A stretch of DNA of 34,828 nucleotides from Bacillota bacterium. Lineage in GTDB: Bacteria; Bacillota; Sulfobacillia; Sulfobacillales; Sulfobacillaceae. Every line of letters starts with the position of its first letter. The stretch's first letter is position 1. The notes beneath the pieces were generated by a model. That model saw only the letters and a list, made by a program, of their open reading frames with translations, made no database searches and was not told where the DNA came from. Shown piece after piece: positions 24,773-31,733 of this stretch. Both the position numbers and the translations under genes were made by a program. The stretch is taken from contig JAIMAE010000016.1 in assembly GCA_023512105.1 (NCBI GenBank), forward strand, positions 1 to 34,828, given 5' to 3'.

Positions 24773-25246
24773 ATGGCCGAATATCAGGGATATTTAAAGA
24801 CGCATCCAGGGCAGCGGTGGGCCATTGTCGTCAGTCGTTTCAACCAGCGCGTCACCGACCGCTTGTTAGAAGGAGCCTTGGATCAGCTGATCCGGCACGG
24901 GGTGCCTGCGGAGTCGGTAGACATCTTCTGGGTCCCAGGGGCATTCGAGATCCCCGGAATGGTTAAGCGGGTGATGCGCCGCCGCTATGCGGCGGTGGTG
25001 GCGCTGGGCGCTATCATTCGCGGCGAGACGCCGCATTTTGAATACATCGCCGCCGCCACGGCCAGCGCCTTGGCCGACCTGGCTCGCAACGGCGAGACCC
25101 CGGTTGTCTTCGGCGTCTTGACCTGCAACAGCGAGGAGGAGGCCGACGCCCGGGCGGACGGCAAGGCCGGCAACAAGGGAGCAGAGGCGGCCCTGGCGGC
25201 GATCGAAATGGCCGACTTGTATCGGCAGGTGGGTGGCGAGTCCTGA
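24773..25246 (+). CDS. ribH: 6,7-Dimethyl-8-ribityllumazine synthase
   Basis: Condenses the RibBA and RibD products to lumazine. IVVSRFNQRVTDRLLEGAL, VPGAFEIP, ALGAIIRGETPHFEYIA with the catalytic histidine, and the C-terminal KAGNKGAEAALAAIEMA are all family-typical; the product is 157 residues. The segment before KAGNKG (LTCNSEEEADARADG) differs from the usual LTTDTIEQAIERAG but keeps its length. The final rib gene; it converges on the folK-birA gene 52 bases away, where no convincing terminator is visible. Confidence 0.95.
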   Translation: MAEYQGYLKTHPGQRWAIVVSRFNQRVTDRLLEGALDQLIRHGVPAESVDIFWVPGAFEIPGMVKRVMRRRYAAVVALGAIIRGETPHFEYIAAATASALADLARNGETPVVFGVLTCNSEEEADARADGKAGNKGAEAALAAIEMADLYRQVGGES

Positions 25247-25298
25247 TCTCTCTTTCCCGCCTCGAGCGCAGGGTCAGTAGGTCTCGAGCAAGGGTCGT

Positions 25299-26549
25299 TT
25301 AAGCGCGGCGGGGGCGCAGGCTGACCTCACCGGCCGTCACGCGGTAGAGCCCCCGCGGCGTACGCACCCAGAGGGCCCCTTCGCCATCGACCGCCTCAGC
25401 GATGCCCTCCAGCGTTTCCTGTGGGCCCAGAATTTGCACTGGCTGGCCCAGGGTGTCGCAGTAAGTCCGCCAGGCCTCTAGCAAGGCCTCGCGCCCAAGC
25501 TGGATCCAGGTCTCATACCCTTGTTCCAAGGCCAAGGCGAGCGCCGCCCACAACTCTTGGGGCTCAAAGGGGCGCCCGCTGGCTTCCTCCAGGGTGGCCG
25601 CCTTCCCCCAGGCAGGTGGAGCCACTCCGCGCACGTTGACGCCAATCCCCACCACCGCCAGCCCTTGGCCCCCGCCGCGAACCACCGTCTCAATCAACAC
25701 CCCGGCCACCTTCCGCCCCTCCCAGAGGGCATCGTTGGGCCATTTCAGACTCAAGCGGACGCCGGTGACCCGTTCCACGGCTGCCACCACCGCCACCCCG
25801 GCCAACAGGCTAAACAGTCCAGGCGCGGTGGCACCGACCATCGGCAGGAGGTAGGAGACCGCCAAGCCGTCCCCCGGCCGCATCCACCAGGTCCGCCCCC
25901 GCCGCCCCCTCCCCTCGGTTTGTGCGCCGGCCACCACCGCCGCCCCCACCGGCGGTTGGCCCTGTTCGACCCACTCCCGCAACCTGAGGTTGGTAGAGTC
26001 CAGAACCGGGTGGTACTCGACCGCCTGACCGACCCAGCGGCTGTTGAGCCTCTGGCGCCATTGCTCAGCCACCTCGGGGTCGGGCCCGAGCCGCCCCAGC
26101 CTTGTCACCTGCTGCTCCCACACCGCGGGGGAAGCAGGTCGGAGCGGGAAGTCGGGCCAAAGCTCGTACAGGGGTTCGAGGACAAAGCGCCGTTCGGTAA
26201 GGCGCGGGTGAGGCAAGGTCAAGGCCTCGGTGGCCCGGGTTTGCCCGCCGTACCACAGAAGGTCGAGGTCCAAGGTGCGCGGGCCGAACCGGACGGTGCG
26301 CTCGCGCAAGGCCGCCGCCTCGACCTGTTGCAGGTGATGCAGCAAGGCTTCGGGGCTAAGCTCGGTGCGCCCCATCGCCACCATGTTCAAATAGGGGGGC
26401 TGAGGCGGACCGCCTACCGGCTCGGTCTCGTACACCGAGGAGACCGCGGTCTCCCGCATGACCGCCTCTAGGGCGGCCAGCCCTTTTTTCAGGTTGGCCA
26501 GGCGATTTCCCAGATTGGATCCGAGCCCTACCACCGCTATCTCGCTCAT
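25299..26549 (-). CDS. FolK-BirA fusion: hydroxymethyldihydropteridine pyrophosphokinase joined to biotin-protein ligase
   Basis: One uninterrupted 416-residue frame holds two enzymes. Residues 1 to about 155 are FolK, with VVGLGSNLGNR at the start, SSVYETEPVGGPPQPPYLN, FGPRTLDLDLL and LPHPRLTERRFVLEPL; it adds pyrophosphate to the folate precursor. From about 175 to the end is a class I biotin-protein ligase, with LDSTNLRLRE, the biotin/ATP loop AQTEGRGRRGRTW, LKWPNDALWEGRKVAGVLIE and GIGVNVRG; there is no DNA-binding domain. The ATG at 26549 overlaps the folB stop as ATGA. Frame, codon use and spacing show no sign of a frameshift artefact. It is the last gene of the folate operon. Confidence 0.9.
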   Translation of the reverse strand: MSEIAVVGLGSNLGNRLANLKKGLAALEAVMRETAVSSVYETEPVGGPPQPPYLNMVAMGRTELSPEALLHHLQQVEAAALRERTVRFGPRTLDLDLLWYGGQTRATEALTLPHPRLTERRFVLEPLYELWPDFPLRPASPAVWEQQVTRLGRLGPDPEVAEQWRQRLNSRWVGQAVEYHPVLDSTNLRLREWVEQGQPPVGAAVVAGAQTEGRGRRGRTWWMRPGDGLAVSYLLPMVGATAPGLFSLLAGVAVVAAVERVTGVRLSLKWPNDALWEGRKVAGVLIETVVRGGGQGLAVVGIGVNVRGVAPPAWGKAATLEEASGRPFEPQELWAALALALEQGYETWIQLGREALLEAWRTYCDTLGQPVQILGPQETLEGIAEAVDGEGALWVRTPRGLYRVTAGEVSLRPRRA

Positions 26550-26917
26550 CGTCCCTCGCCCCGACGGCGCTCGACTTCGACTTCTGCCCAGTCTAAGACC
26601 ACCGGCAGAGGGGGCGCCATCTTGCGCACCCTGACGGTGGCGGTCTTGACTTGCGGCCATTGCAGCAAGCGGGCGGCGATCGACTCGGCCAGGGTTTCCA
26701 GGAGATTGCGCGAAGGGCCGTCCAAAATGTCCTGGACCGCCGCCACCACCTGAGTGTAATCCACGGTGTCGGCCAGCCGGTCGCTGGTCCCTGCCACCGC
26801 CAGGTCGACTTCCAACCCGACGTCCACGCGGTACTCCTGGGGAAATTCCTTCTCGTGCCGCAGGGCGCCATGCCGACTTTGAAACCGCATCCCGCGCAGT
26901 CGGATCCAATCAGCCAC
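26546..26917 (-). CDS. folB: Dihydroneopterin aldolase
   Basis: Converts dihydroneopterin to 6-hydroxymethyldihydropterin for folate. IRLRGMRFQSRHGA at the N-terminus, the strand YRVDVGLEVDL, DTVDYTQVVAAVQDI, and LLETLAESIAARLL followed by VTVRV-type TATVRVRK match the family. It has 123 residues. The GTG at 26917 is chosen because the conserved N-terminus starts there and it overlaps the folP stop by eight bases; a longer frame would be antisense-like. The normal GYHG motif reads SRHG. It overlaps folK-birA through ATGA. Confidence 0.93.
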   Translation of the reverse strand: MADWIRLRGMRFQSRHGALRHEKEFPQEYRVDVGLEVDLAVAGTSDRLADTVDYTQVVAAVQDILDGPSRNLLETLAESIAARLLQWPQVKTATVRVRKMAPPLPVVLDWAEVEVERRRGEGR

Positions 26918-27746
26918 GCCGCCACCACCGATCTGCCACCGCCAAGGCGTCCTTGGCCGCTGCGACGTTGTGCACCCGGACCACATCGATCTGGTAGGGC
27001 ACCGCCAGGGCGGCCACCGCCGCCGTCGCGACGTCGCGCTCCTCCGGCGGTCGGCCGGTGACCGCGCCCAAAAACCGCTTACGGCTGGGGCCCAGCAAAA
27101 GACCTGCCCCAAGGCCGGAGAACTCTCCCAACGCCCGCAGCACCGTCCAATTGTCTTCCACCCCGTAGGCGAACCCCAGCCCGGGGTCGACCAACACCCG
27201 CTGGCCCGCAATCCCCAGGGCGGATAGGGCCCCCAACGCCTGCACCAGACTGGCTTTGATTTCACCGAGGTCGACGGCCCCCGGCGGAAACTCGGGAGAC
27301 CGGTTGTACATGAGCACGTAGCCGACCCGGCAGCCAGCCAAAACCTCCCAAAGGGTGGGGTCCTTCTGACCGCCCCAGATGTCGTTGATGACGTCCGCCC
27401 CTTCTTCCACCGCTCTCCGGGCAATCTCTCCCTTGTAGGTGTCGACCGAGATGGGGCCGTCCCAGCGGCGCCGAAGCGCCTTTAAGACCGGTTCCAACCG
27501 CCGCCACTCTTCCTCGGCGCTCACCGGTCGGTGGCCGGGACGGGTGGACTCTCCGCCGAGGTCCAACATATCTGCGCCATCGGCGATCAGTTGATCGGCA
27601 TGGCGCAGCGCATCCTCCGGGCGCAGGTAGGCTCCCCCGTCGGAAAAGGAGTCCGGGGTCACGTTGACCACGCCCATCACGTAGGTCTTGGCTCCCAACC
27701 CCCACCGACCGCGACCCCAATCAAAGTACCGCGTTGCTGCCGACAC
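26910..27746 (-). CDS. folP: Dihydropteroate synthase
   Basis: Joins the pterin diphosphate to p-aminobenzoate. The TIM-barrel signatures are complete: MGVVNVTPDSFSDGGAYL, MLDLGGESTRPGHRPV (both conserved loops), ISVDTYKGEIA, VINDIWGG, VLVDPGLGFAYGVEDN, and the substrate-binding GPSRKRFLGAV. Of 278 residues. The GTG at 27746 follows GGAGG with a six-base gap and overlaps the end of the DUF763 gene by 26 bases. Probable operon order: DUF763, folP, folB, folK-birA. Confidence 0.95.
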   Translation of the reverse strand: MSAATRYFDWGRGRWGLGAKTYVMGVVNVTPDSFSDGGAYLRPEDALRHADQLIADGADMLDLGGESTRPGHRPVSAEEEWRRLEPVLKALRRRWDGPISVDTYKGEIARRAVEEGADVINDIWGGQKDPTLWEVLAGCRVGYVLMYNRSPEFPPGAVDLGEIKASLVQALGALSALGIAGQRVLVDPGLGFAYGVEDNWTVLRALGEFSGLGAGLLLGPSRKRFLGAVTGRPPEERDVATAAVAALAVPYQIDVVRVHNVAAAKDALAVADRWWRRG

Positions 27747-28869
27747 CGCTTTCCTCCTTCGCCGTCTTCAGGCCGACCGCTGCCTCGGATTGCCAACGCG
27801 CCAGCCGCCGCAGTGCCGCCATGCTTTCCTGTTGCCCGAGGTGCGCCCGCCTTAAGGCTTGTTCCAAGACGGCCAGGTTGTGGTCGTAATCCTGGCGCGA
27901 AACCGGAAACGGGTGGCCGTCTTTACCGCCGTGGGCAAAGCCGTAGCGAATCGGGTCCGTGCGGGAAGCCCGCACCCCGTAGATGACTTCGGCCGCCATC
28001 ACCAAGGCTCGCAACGTGCTGGGTCCCACCCCCGGCCGCAACAGGAGGTCGGTGAAATCCTGGGGTGGGCGCTCGTAGAGCTGATACAGCACCCGATTCA
28101 AGTACCGCTCGGCCGGGATGGCATGTCCAGCCGGAAAGACCCATTCCTCCCCTTGGCGGCTCAGGCAGCTCAGGGCGCGCTGCACCTCGCGCTCCGGAAC
28201 CTCCCCGGCCAGCGACGCGGTGGCTTGACGGGCTGAGGCCGACTGGGCCGCGGTCAGATCCAGCACCAGTCCTACCGCCGCCGCCCCTACGATCCCTTGG
28301 TGAGGCTCACAGACCGGATCCTCCACCGTCTCAGACCACCAATGGTAGCGGCGCGCCCAGCGGCCTCCCTCGCCTTCCATCCCTTGTTGGACCACCGCCC
28401 ACCGCCCGTCTGCGGTAAACCAAAAGGTGTGATGGTACAGCTGATATCCATCTTGCACGGCCGCGTTGTCCACCTTGGCCACCAGCCGGGAGGTGTAGAC
28501 CAACTGCTCGGCCGCGCTGGGCAATCCCAGGCGCTCGGCGATGGCCCCGATCTCCGAGGGGGTGGCCCGCGAGGCTCGCCCTTTCCCGCCCGCCGCATAG
28601 ACGCCGAGGTCGCGCCCGCGTTGGCTGAGTCCTTCCTTCAAAGCGGCGGTGACCACCGTGGTCAGCCCTGAGGAGTGCCAATCAAAGCCCAAGAGGGCCC
28701 CAAAGGCTTGGAACCAGGCCGGATCGGCCAGTCGGGCCAAAAGCTCGCCGGGTCCAAATTCCACCACGATCGCCTCGGCCAAAGCCCCGGCCAGCTGGAC
28801 CATACGTTGGTACAGCCAAGGTGGACAATGGCCACTATGGAGCGGCAGACGGGCGGTTTTCCTCTGCAT
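27721..28869 (-). CDS. DUF763 family protein
   Basis: A 382-residue protein of a conserved family found mainly in archaea and thermophilic bacteria, with no established function. The N-terminal pattern MQRKTARLPLHSGHCPPWLYQRM and then FGPGELLARLADPAWFQAFGALLGFDWHSSGLTT is the DUF763 signature. In the second half LLLRPGVGPSTLRALVMAAE looks like a helix-hairpin-helix DNA-binding motif. I chose the ATG at 28869 because the frame continues upstream without conserved residues and GGAGGGGG precedes this ATG. It overlaps folP, so it is transcribed with the folate genes. The context suggests genome-linked metabolism or DNA repair, but that is a guess. Confidence 0.88.
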   Translation of the reverse strand: MQRKTARLPLHSGHCPPWLYQRMVQLAGALAEAIVVEFGPGELLARLADPAWFQAFGALLGFDWHSSGLTTVVTAALKEGLSQRGRDLGVYAAGGKGRASRATPSEIGAIAERLGLPSAAEQLVYTSRLVAKVDNAAVQDGYQLYHHTFWFTADGRWAVVQQGMEGEGGRWARRYHWWSETVEDPVCEPHQGIVGAAAVGLVLDLTAAQSASARQATASLAGEVPEREVQRALSCLSRQGEEWVFPAGHAIPAERYLNRVLYQLYERPPQDFTDLLLRPGVGPSTLRALVMAAEVIYGVRASRTDPIRYGFAHGGKDGHPFPVSRQDYDHNLAVLEQALRRAHLGQQESMAALRRLARWQSEAAVGLKTAKEESGVGSNAVL

Positions 28870-28904
28870 TGGGTGGACTCCCCCTCCACTTCCCGTCAAC
28901 CAGT

Positions 28905-28910
28905 ATTGTA
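28905..28910 (-). promoter_or_regulatory. -10 element of the DUF763-folate operon promoter
   Basis: TACAAT on the - strand lies 35 bases before the ATG. The preceding -35 region is poor (GTTCGG about 16 bases upstream). It is the best promoter-like site before this operon. Confidence 0.4.
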
Positions 28911-29389
28911 TCACGGGCCTACTCCGCCGAACGGCGCCAGACGGCCTCCTGGGCCGATGCAAGGCTCCGCCATCCTGGAAGAAGGCCACGCGGCGTCGCC
29001 CGCGACCAACGGAGGGCTCGGAAGTAACCCTGAACGAGGCTCCTCCCTCCGGTGGAGCCGGGGCGGAGTCGACAGGCGAGCGCGCCGAGGGAGTGTTCCC
29101 GATCGCACGTGCCGTGAGGAAAGAGCGGGCAAGCCGATTGCTGGGGAGCGACCCACCCGGTCCAAAAGCCGCTGGCCGCCCGGCGACATCCGGGAAGGCC
29201 AGCTTGAGGGCATCCCTCGCCCCCCTCCGGTCAGAAAATGCCGCTGTTCCCCGGTCCATGCGTTTCACCCACCGGCGCGCAAATCGCAGCGATACCGCTT
29301 TGGGCCGGGGGAGGTCGTACATAACCCCACCGCCGTCGCGCTCGGGGATGGCCGCCGAGCAAGGCCTGGTTCCGGCCTGGCGGCCTCGG
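28911..29389. other. 480-base spacer without a recognised gene
   Basis: Frames here are Pro/Arg-rich and look like shadows; none has a ribosome site or family motif. The + strand contains short GC-rich stems, for example GGCTCC with GGAGCC near 29040-29060. No tRNA, RNase P, SRP or tmRNA core could be recognised. Confidence 0.4.
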
Positions 29390-30397
29390 CTAAAACCACT
29401 GCCAGAGCTGGCGGCTTTGCACCCGCCAACGCACGATGCGATAGGCCTGAGAGGAGTTCTCCACCAAGTATAACGTGCCGTCTGGCTCCACCCGGCCCCA
29501 GATGTGGGCCTGCACCGATTCGGGAGGCACCGACCAGGTCAGCAACAGGCGGCCGTTCGGCGCGTAGACGCTGACGCCGGCCTCCTGACCTCCGGACAGA
29601 TTCCAACCGAAGTAGAGCCTTCCCTCCTGGTCGACGCCCAACAACTCGGCCGTGCGCGCCTTGGCCGGCAGGCGGACCAACACGCCCTGGGTTCCCTGGG
29701 CGCTGACCTCCCGGATCCGCCGGGAGTCGGCAGACGGCCCCATAAACTCGAGCAGCACCGTCCCCGACGGGGTGACTACAAAGCTGACCAGCGGGGCTTT
29801 AAGCGCGGCCTCCCCCGCCGTCGAGGCCGAGTAGAGCAGGCTCCCGGCGTCGGGGTGGGCATTCGAATAAGCCTGGAGTTGCGAGTTGAGGCGGTTTTGC
29901 CCCACCGCCAGCCATTGTACCAACAGTTGGCCGGCTCGGATTCCCAGCCGCCAGGGAACCACCTGAACGCCTCGGCTTGCGCTGGCCGGCGCCACCGGAG
30001 CCAGCCCGCTGCCGGCCAGGCGATAGACTCCGCCCCCGTGGGCATCGGCGACGTAGACCTCCTGGCCAGGGCTGACCACCACGTCTTGTCCCAGCGTAGC
30101 GCCGAGCGCGGTGACCTTCTCGACCTTTCCGGCCGGATTGAGTTCCAGCAACCGTCCGCCGTAGCTGTCCAAGAGGTAGAGGTGGCGATGAAAGACGTCA
30201 AAGGCGAGCGGACCATACCGGCGTCCATCTACCCCCGAAACCTCGCGCACCGCGTCAGGTCCGTTGCCGAAGGAAAGACGCCACACCACCCGCGGTCCCG
30301 CCACCGCCAGGCGGACCACGCGGTGGAACCGGGCCAGGAACAACGCCACCGCCACCGCCAGCGCCACCAAGGACCCCAACCAAAGGCGCCTTGCCAT
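29390..30397 (-). CDS. Membrane-anchored beta-propeller-like protein of unknown function
   Basis: Of 335 residues. A basic start (MARRLWLG) is followed by a hydrophobic helix (SLVALAVAVALFLARF), so the bulk should lie outside the membrane. The rest is beta-rich, with repeated short blade-like units such as GPLAFDVFHRHLYLLDSYGGRLLELNPAGK, DVVVSPGQEVYVADAHGGGVYRL and GVDQEGRLYFGWNLSG, resembling NHL or SMP-30-type propellers. I cannot name a family. The ATG at 30397 is chosen because the anchor begins there. It follows the small zinc-ribbon gene by 61 bases on the same strand and is probably co-transcribed. Confidence 0.7.
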   Translation of the reverse strand: MARRLWLGSLVALAVAVALFLARFHRVVRLAVAGPRVVWRLSFGNGPDAVREVSGVDGRRYGPLAFDVFHRHLYLLDSYGGRLLELNPAGKVEKVTALGATLGQDVVVSPGQEVYVADAHGGGVYRLAGSGLAPVAPASASRGVQVVPWRLGIRAGQLLVQWLAVGQNRLNSQLQAYSNAHPDAGSLLYSASTAGEAALKAPLVSFVVTPSGTVLLEFMGPSADSRRIREVSAQGTQGVLVRLPAKARTAELLGVDQEGRLYFGWNLSGGQEAGVSVYAPNGRLLLTWSVPPESVQAHIWGRVEPDGTLYLVENSSQAYRIVRWRVQSRQLWQWF

Positions 30398-30458
30398 CCC
30401 ACTCCCTCCGCCAGGACGATATGCCGGACAAGGCAAGGCCATGCCTGGGGTCTGGCGG

Positions 30459-30743
30459 TCACGGGGCCAGCCAGGTCGCGGTAATCAGGACGCCCCCATC
30501 CTCGACATCGGCCCAGAATCTGGCCACGAGCTCCTCCTTCTCGTCGCAGACGGTACCAAACAGGCGGTTTTGCTCCACGTCATTCACCTGAATGACCACC
30601 TCCGGGCCAAATCGGTCCTCGGCCGCCGCCTGGACCTCCCGGAAGGCCCGCTCTCACAAGGTTCAGCAAAACTTGTACCGCCGCCCCCGAATCTCAGCCC
30701 AAACGTTGCCCCAGGTGGCTCCGCAGACGGCACACGCCTCCAT
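30459..30743 (-). CDS. Small zinc-ribbon-like protein with two in-frame TGA codons (possible selenoprotein or UGA-Cys protein)
   Basis: ATG at 30743 lies nine bases after AGGAGG, an excellent start, 30 bases after the preceding gene. Codons 1-26 read MEACAVCGATWG ... RGRRYKFC. Codon 27 (30665-30663) and codon 30 (30656-30654) are TGA, and codons 31-94 continue in frame with sensible composition (ERAFREVQAAAEDRFGPE ... VLITATWLAP), ending at TGA 30461-30459. The first half has a C-x2-C pair (4,7) and then F-C-TGA-x-x-TGA, where a zinc ribbon of the Ta0938-like kind would have C-C-x-x-C. Both TGAs thus occupy cysteine positions. Selenocysteine, UGA read as cysteine, or a pseudogene are the options; the second metal or redox site would be complete only if both are decoded. 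Confidence 0.6.
30614..30649 (-). promoter_or_regulatory. Candidate SECIS-like hairpins after the two TGA codons
   Basis: Hairpin 1: GGGCCT/AGGTCC with loop TCCGGG (30632-30649), loop 19 bases after the first TGA. Hairpin 2: GGTCC/GGACC with an inner GGC/GCC and loop GGCG (30614-30636), loop 26 bases after the second TGA and 35 after the first. Both loops lie in the spacing used by bacterial SECIS elements and contain G, but GC-rich coding DNA forms such stems by chance. Confidence 0.3.
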
Positions 30744-30773
30744 TTGCCGCTCCCTCCTCCCGGCTGAGACTCC

Positions 30774-31679
30774 CTAGGCCAAGCCGACTCCGCTTTCTTC
30801 CTCCGCCGCCTCCGCCATCTCGTCAAACATCCGCCGCACGTGGCCGATCGCCGTCTTGAGGGTCTCTAACACCTCGTCCATCTCCGCGTGACCGTAGCGG
30901 GCCAAGATCGCCGCCGCCTGGTTGCCGTGTTCTACGTCGGCCACCTCGGTGGCACGGATAAAGCCCAGCGCCTCTTCGGGCAATCCCAAGGCCCGCCAGG
31001 ATGCCCGTTCGAACCCGGTCCCTTGGGCAAGGCCGGCCCGGCGCGGCAATTCCCGGTCCCCCAACATCTCAATCCCGTTGACCGCCGCAAAACCTAAGAC
31101 CCAGTTGGGTTGTCGTGCCATCTCCTCCCAATAGCGGAAGGCCGCCTCGGCCGCCGGCAGGGGACGATCTCGCTCCAGCTCTTCCCGCTCCATCCCCAGA
31201 GCGCGCCCCAAGCGCTGTAAGAGCCCGTAGTGGTGGGTCCCCTCGCTGGGATCAGCTACCACCTCGGCCATCAAGTTCTCCACTTCAAAGGCGATTACGT
31301 CAAACTGGGGACAGTTGGAAATCACCGCCCCCACCCAGCGCGGGAACCGGCGGGAGAAGCCAAGCCAGCCGCGCACAAAGGCCCGCGCTTGGGCCGGCGT
31401 AGGCCCTTGGGCAAAGGCTTGGATCAAACGGGGCGGATCGCGAAAATATTGGTCCACCACCAGCTGCTCGATGCGCTCCACGTCCCGAGCCTGCGCCTCT
31501 CTGAGGCTCTCCCACTCCTCCAGGCGAGCGGCCAGCACCGAGGGCGACAGGGCTTGACGGCTGAGATTGCGGTTTAGCCACATGACGTGGGCGCCGTCGC
31601 TGGCAGCCGCCAAACTGGCGAAGTGTTGGGCCAACTCGTTCCAGTCGCGAGCAGGAACATCACAAACCGGGCAACGCAT
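30774..31679 (-). CDS. Haem-oxygenase-like (TenA/PqqC/CADD-type) protein with N-terminal zinc-finger motif
   Basis: The protein has 301 residues. The first 20 or so form a C2H2/CPxC finger (MRCPVCDVPARDWNELAQHF). The rest is all-alpha and matches the haem-oxygenase-like fold: FEVENLMAEVV followed by GTHHYGLLQRLGRALGM, then NGIEMLGD and TEVADVEHGNQAAAIL, providing glutamate and histidine ligands that in this superfamily hold a di-iron centre in oxidases such as CADD. It may be a di-iron oxidase or a metal-free PqqC-like enzyme. The ATG at 31679 is chosen because GGAGGAGAGG lies immediately before it. It precedes the TGA-containing gene by 30 bases. Confidence 0.7.
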   Translation of the reverse strand: MRCPVCDVPARDWNELAQHFASLAAASDGAHVMWLNRNLSRQALSPSVLAARLEEWESLREAQARDVERIEQLVVDQYFRDPPRLIQAFAQGPTPAQARAFVRGWLGFSRRFPRWVGAVISNCPQFDVIAFEVENLMAEVVADPSEGTHHYGLLQRLGRALGMEREELERDRPLPAAEAAFRYWEEMARQPNWVLGFAAVNGIEMLGDRELPRRAGLAQGTGFERASWRALGLPEEALGFIRATEVADVEHGNQAAAILARYGHAEMDEVLETLKTAIGHVRRMFDEMAEAAEEESGVGLA

Positions 31680-31733
31680 ACTCCTCTCCTCCCTCTTCAT
31701 GGGCCTTCCGGCGTCCTTTGCCTCCTCGTCCTC

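Noticed and set aside
25256-25289. CTCGAG pair as a terminator between ribH and folK-birA
   Set aside because: The two six-base sites can pair but the stem is short and no T run follows on either strand.
26550-26909. N-terminal extension of FolK-BirA
   Set aside because: It is out-of-frame sequence of folB; the family start is the ATG at 26549.
29100-29140. RNase P RNA-like GAGGAAAG on the + strand
   Set aside because: The flanking conserved regions of RNase P RNA are absent; a short match only.
28870-29322. N-terminal extension of the DUF763 protein
   Set aside because: The extended frame is Arg/Pro-rich, lacks conserved residues, and spans the probable promoter; the ATG at 28869 has a good ribosome site and begins the family pattern.
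30584-30826. An alternative - strand frame over the TGA gene
   Set aside because: Arg/Gly/Pro-rich shadow without a ribosome site; the Cys-containing frame has a much better start and composition.
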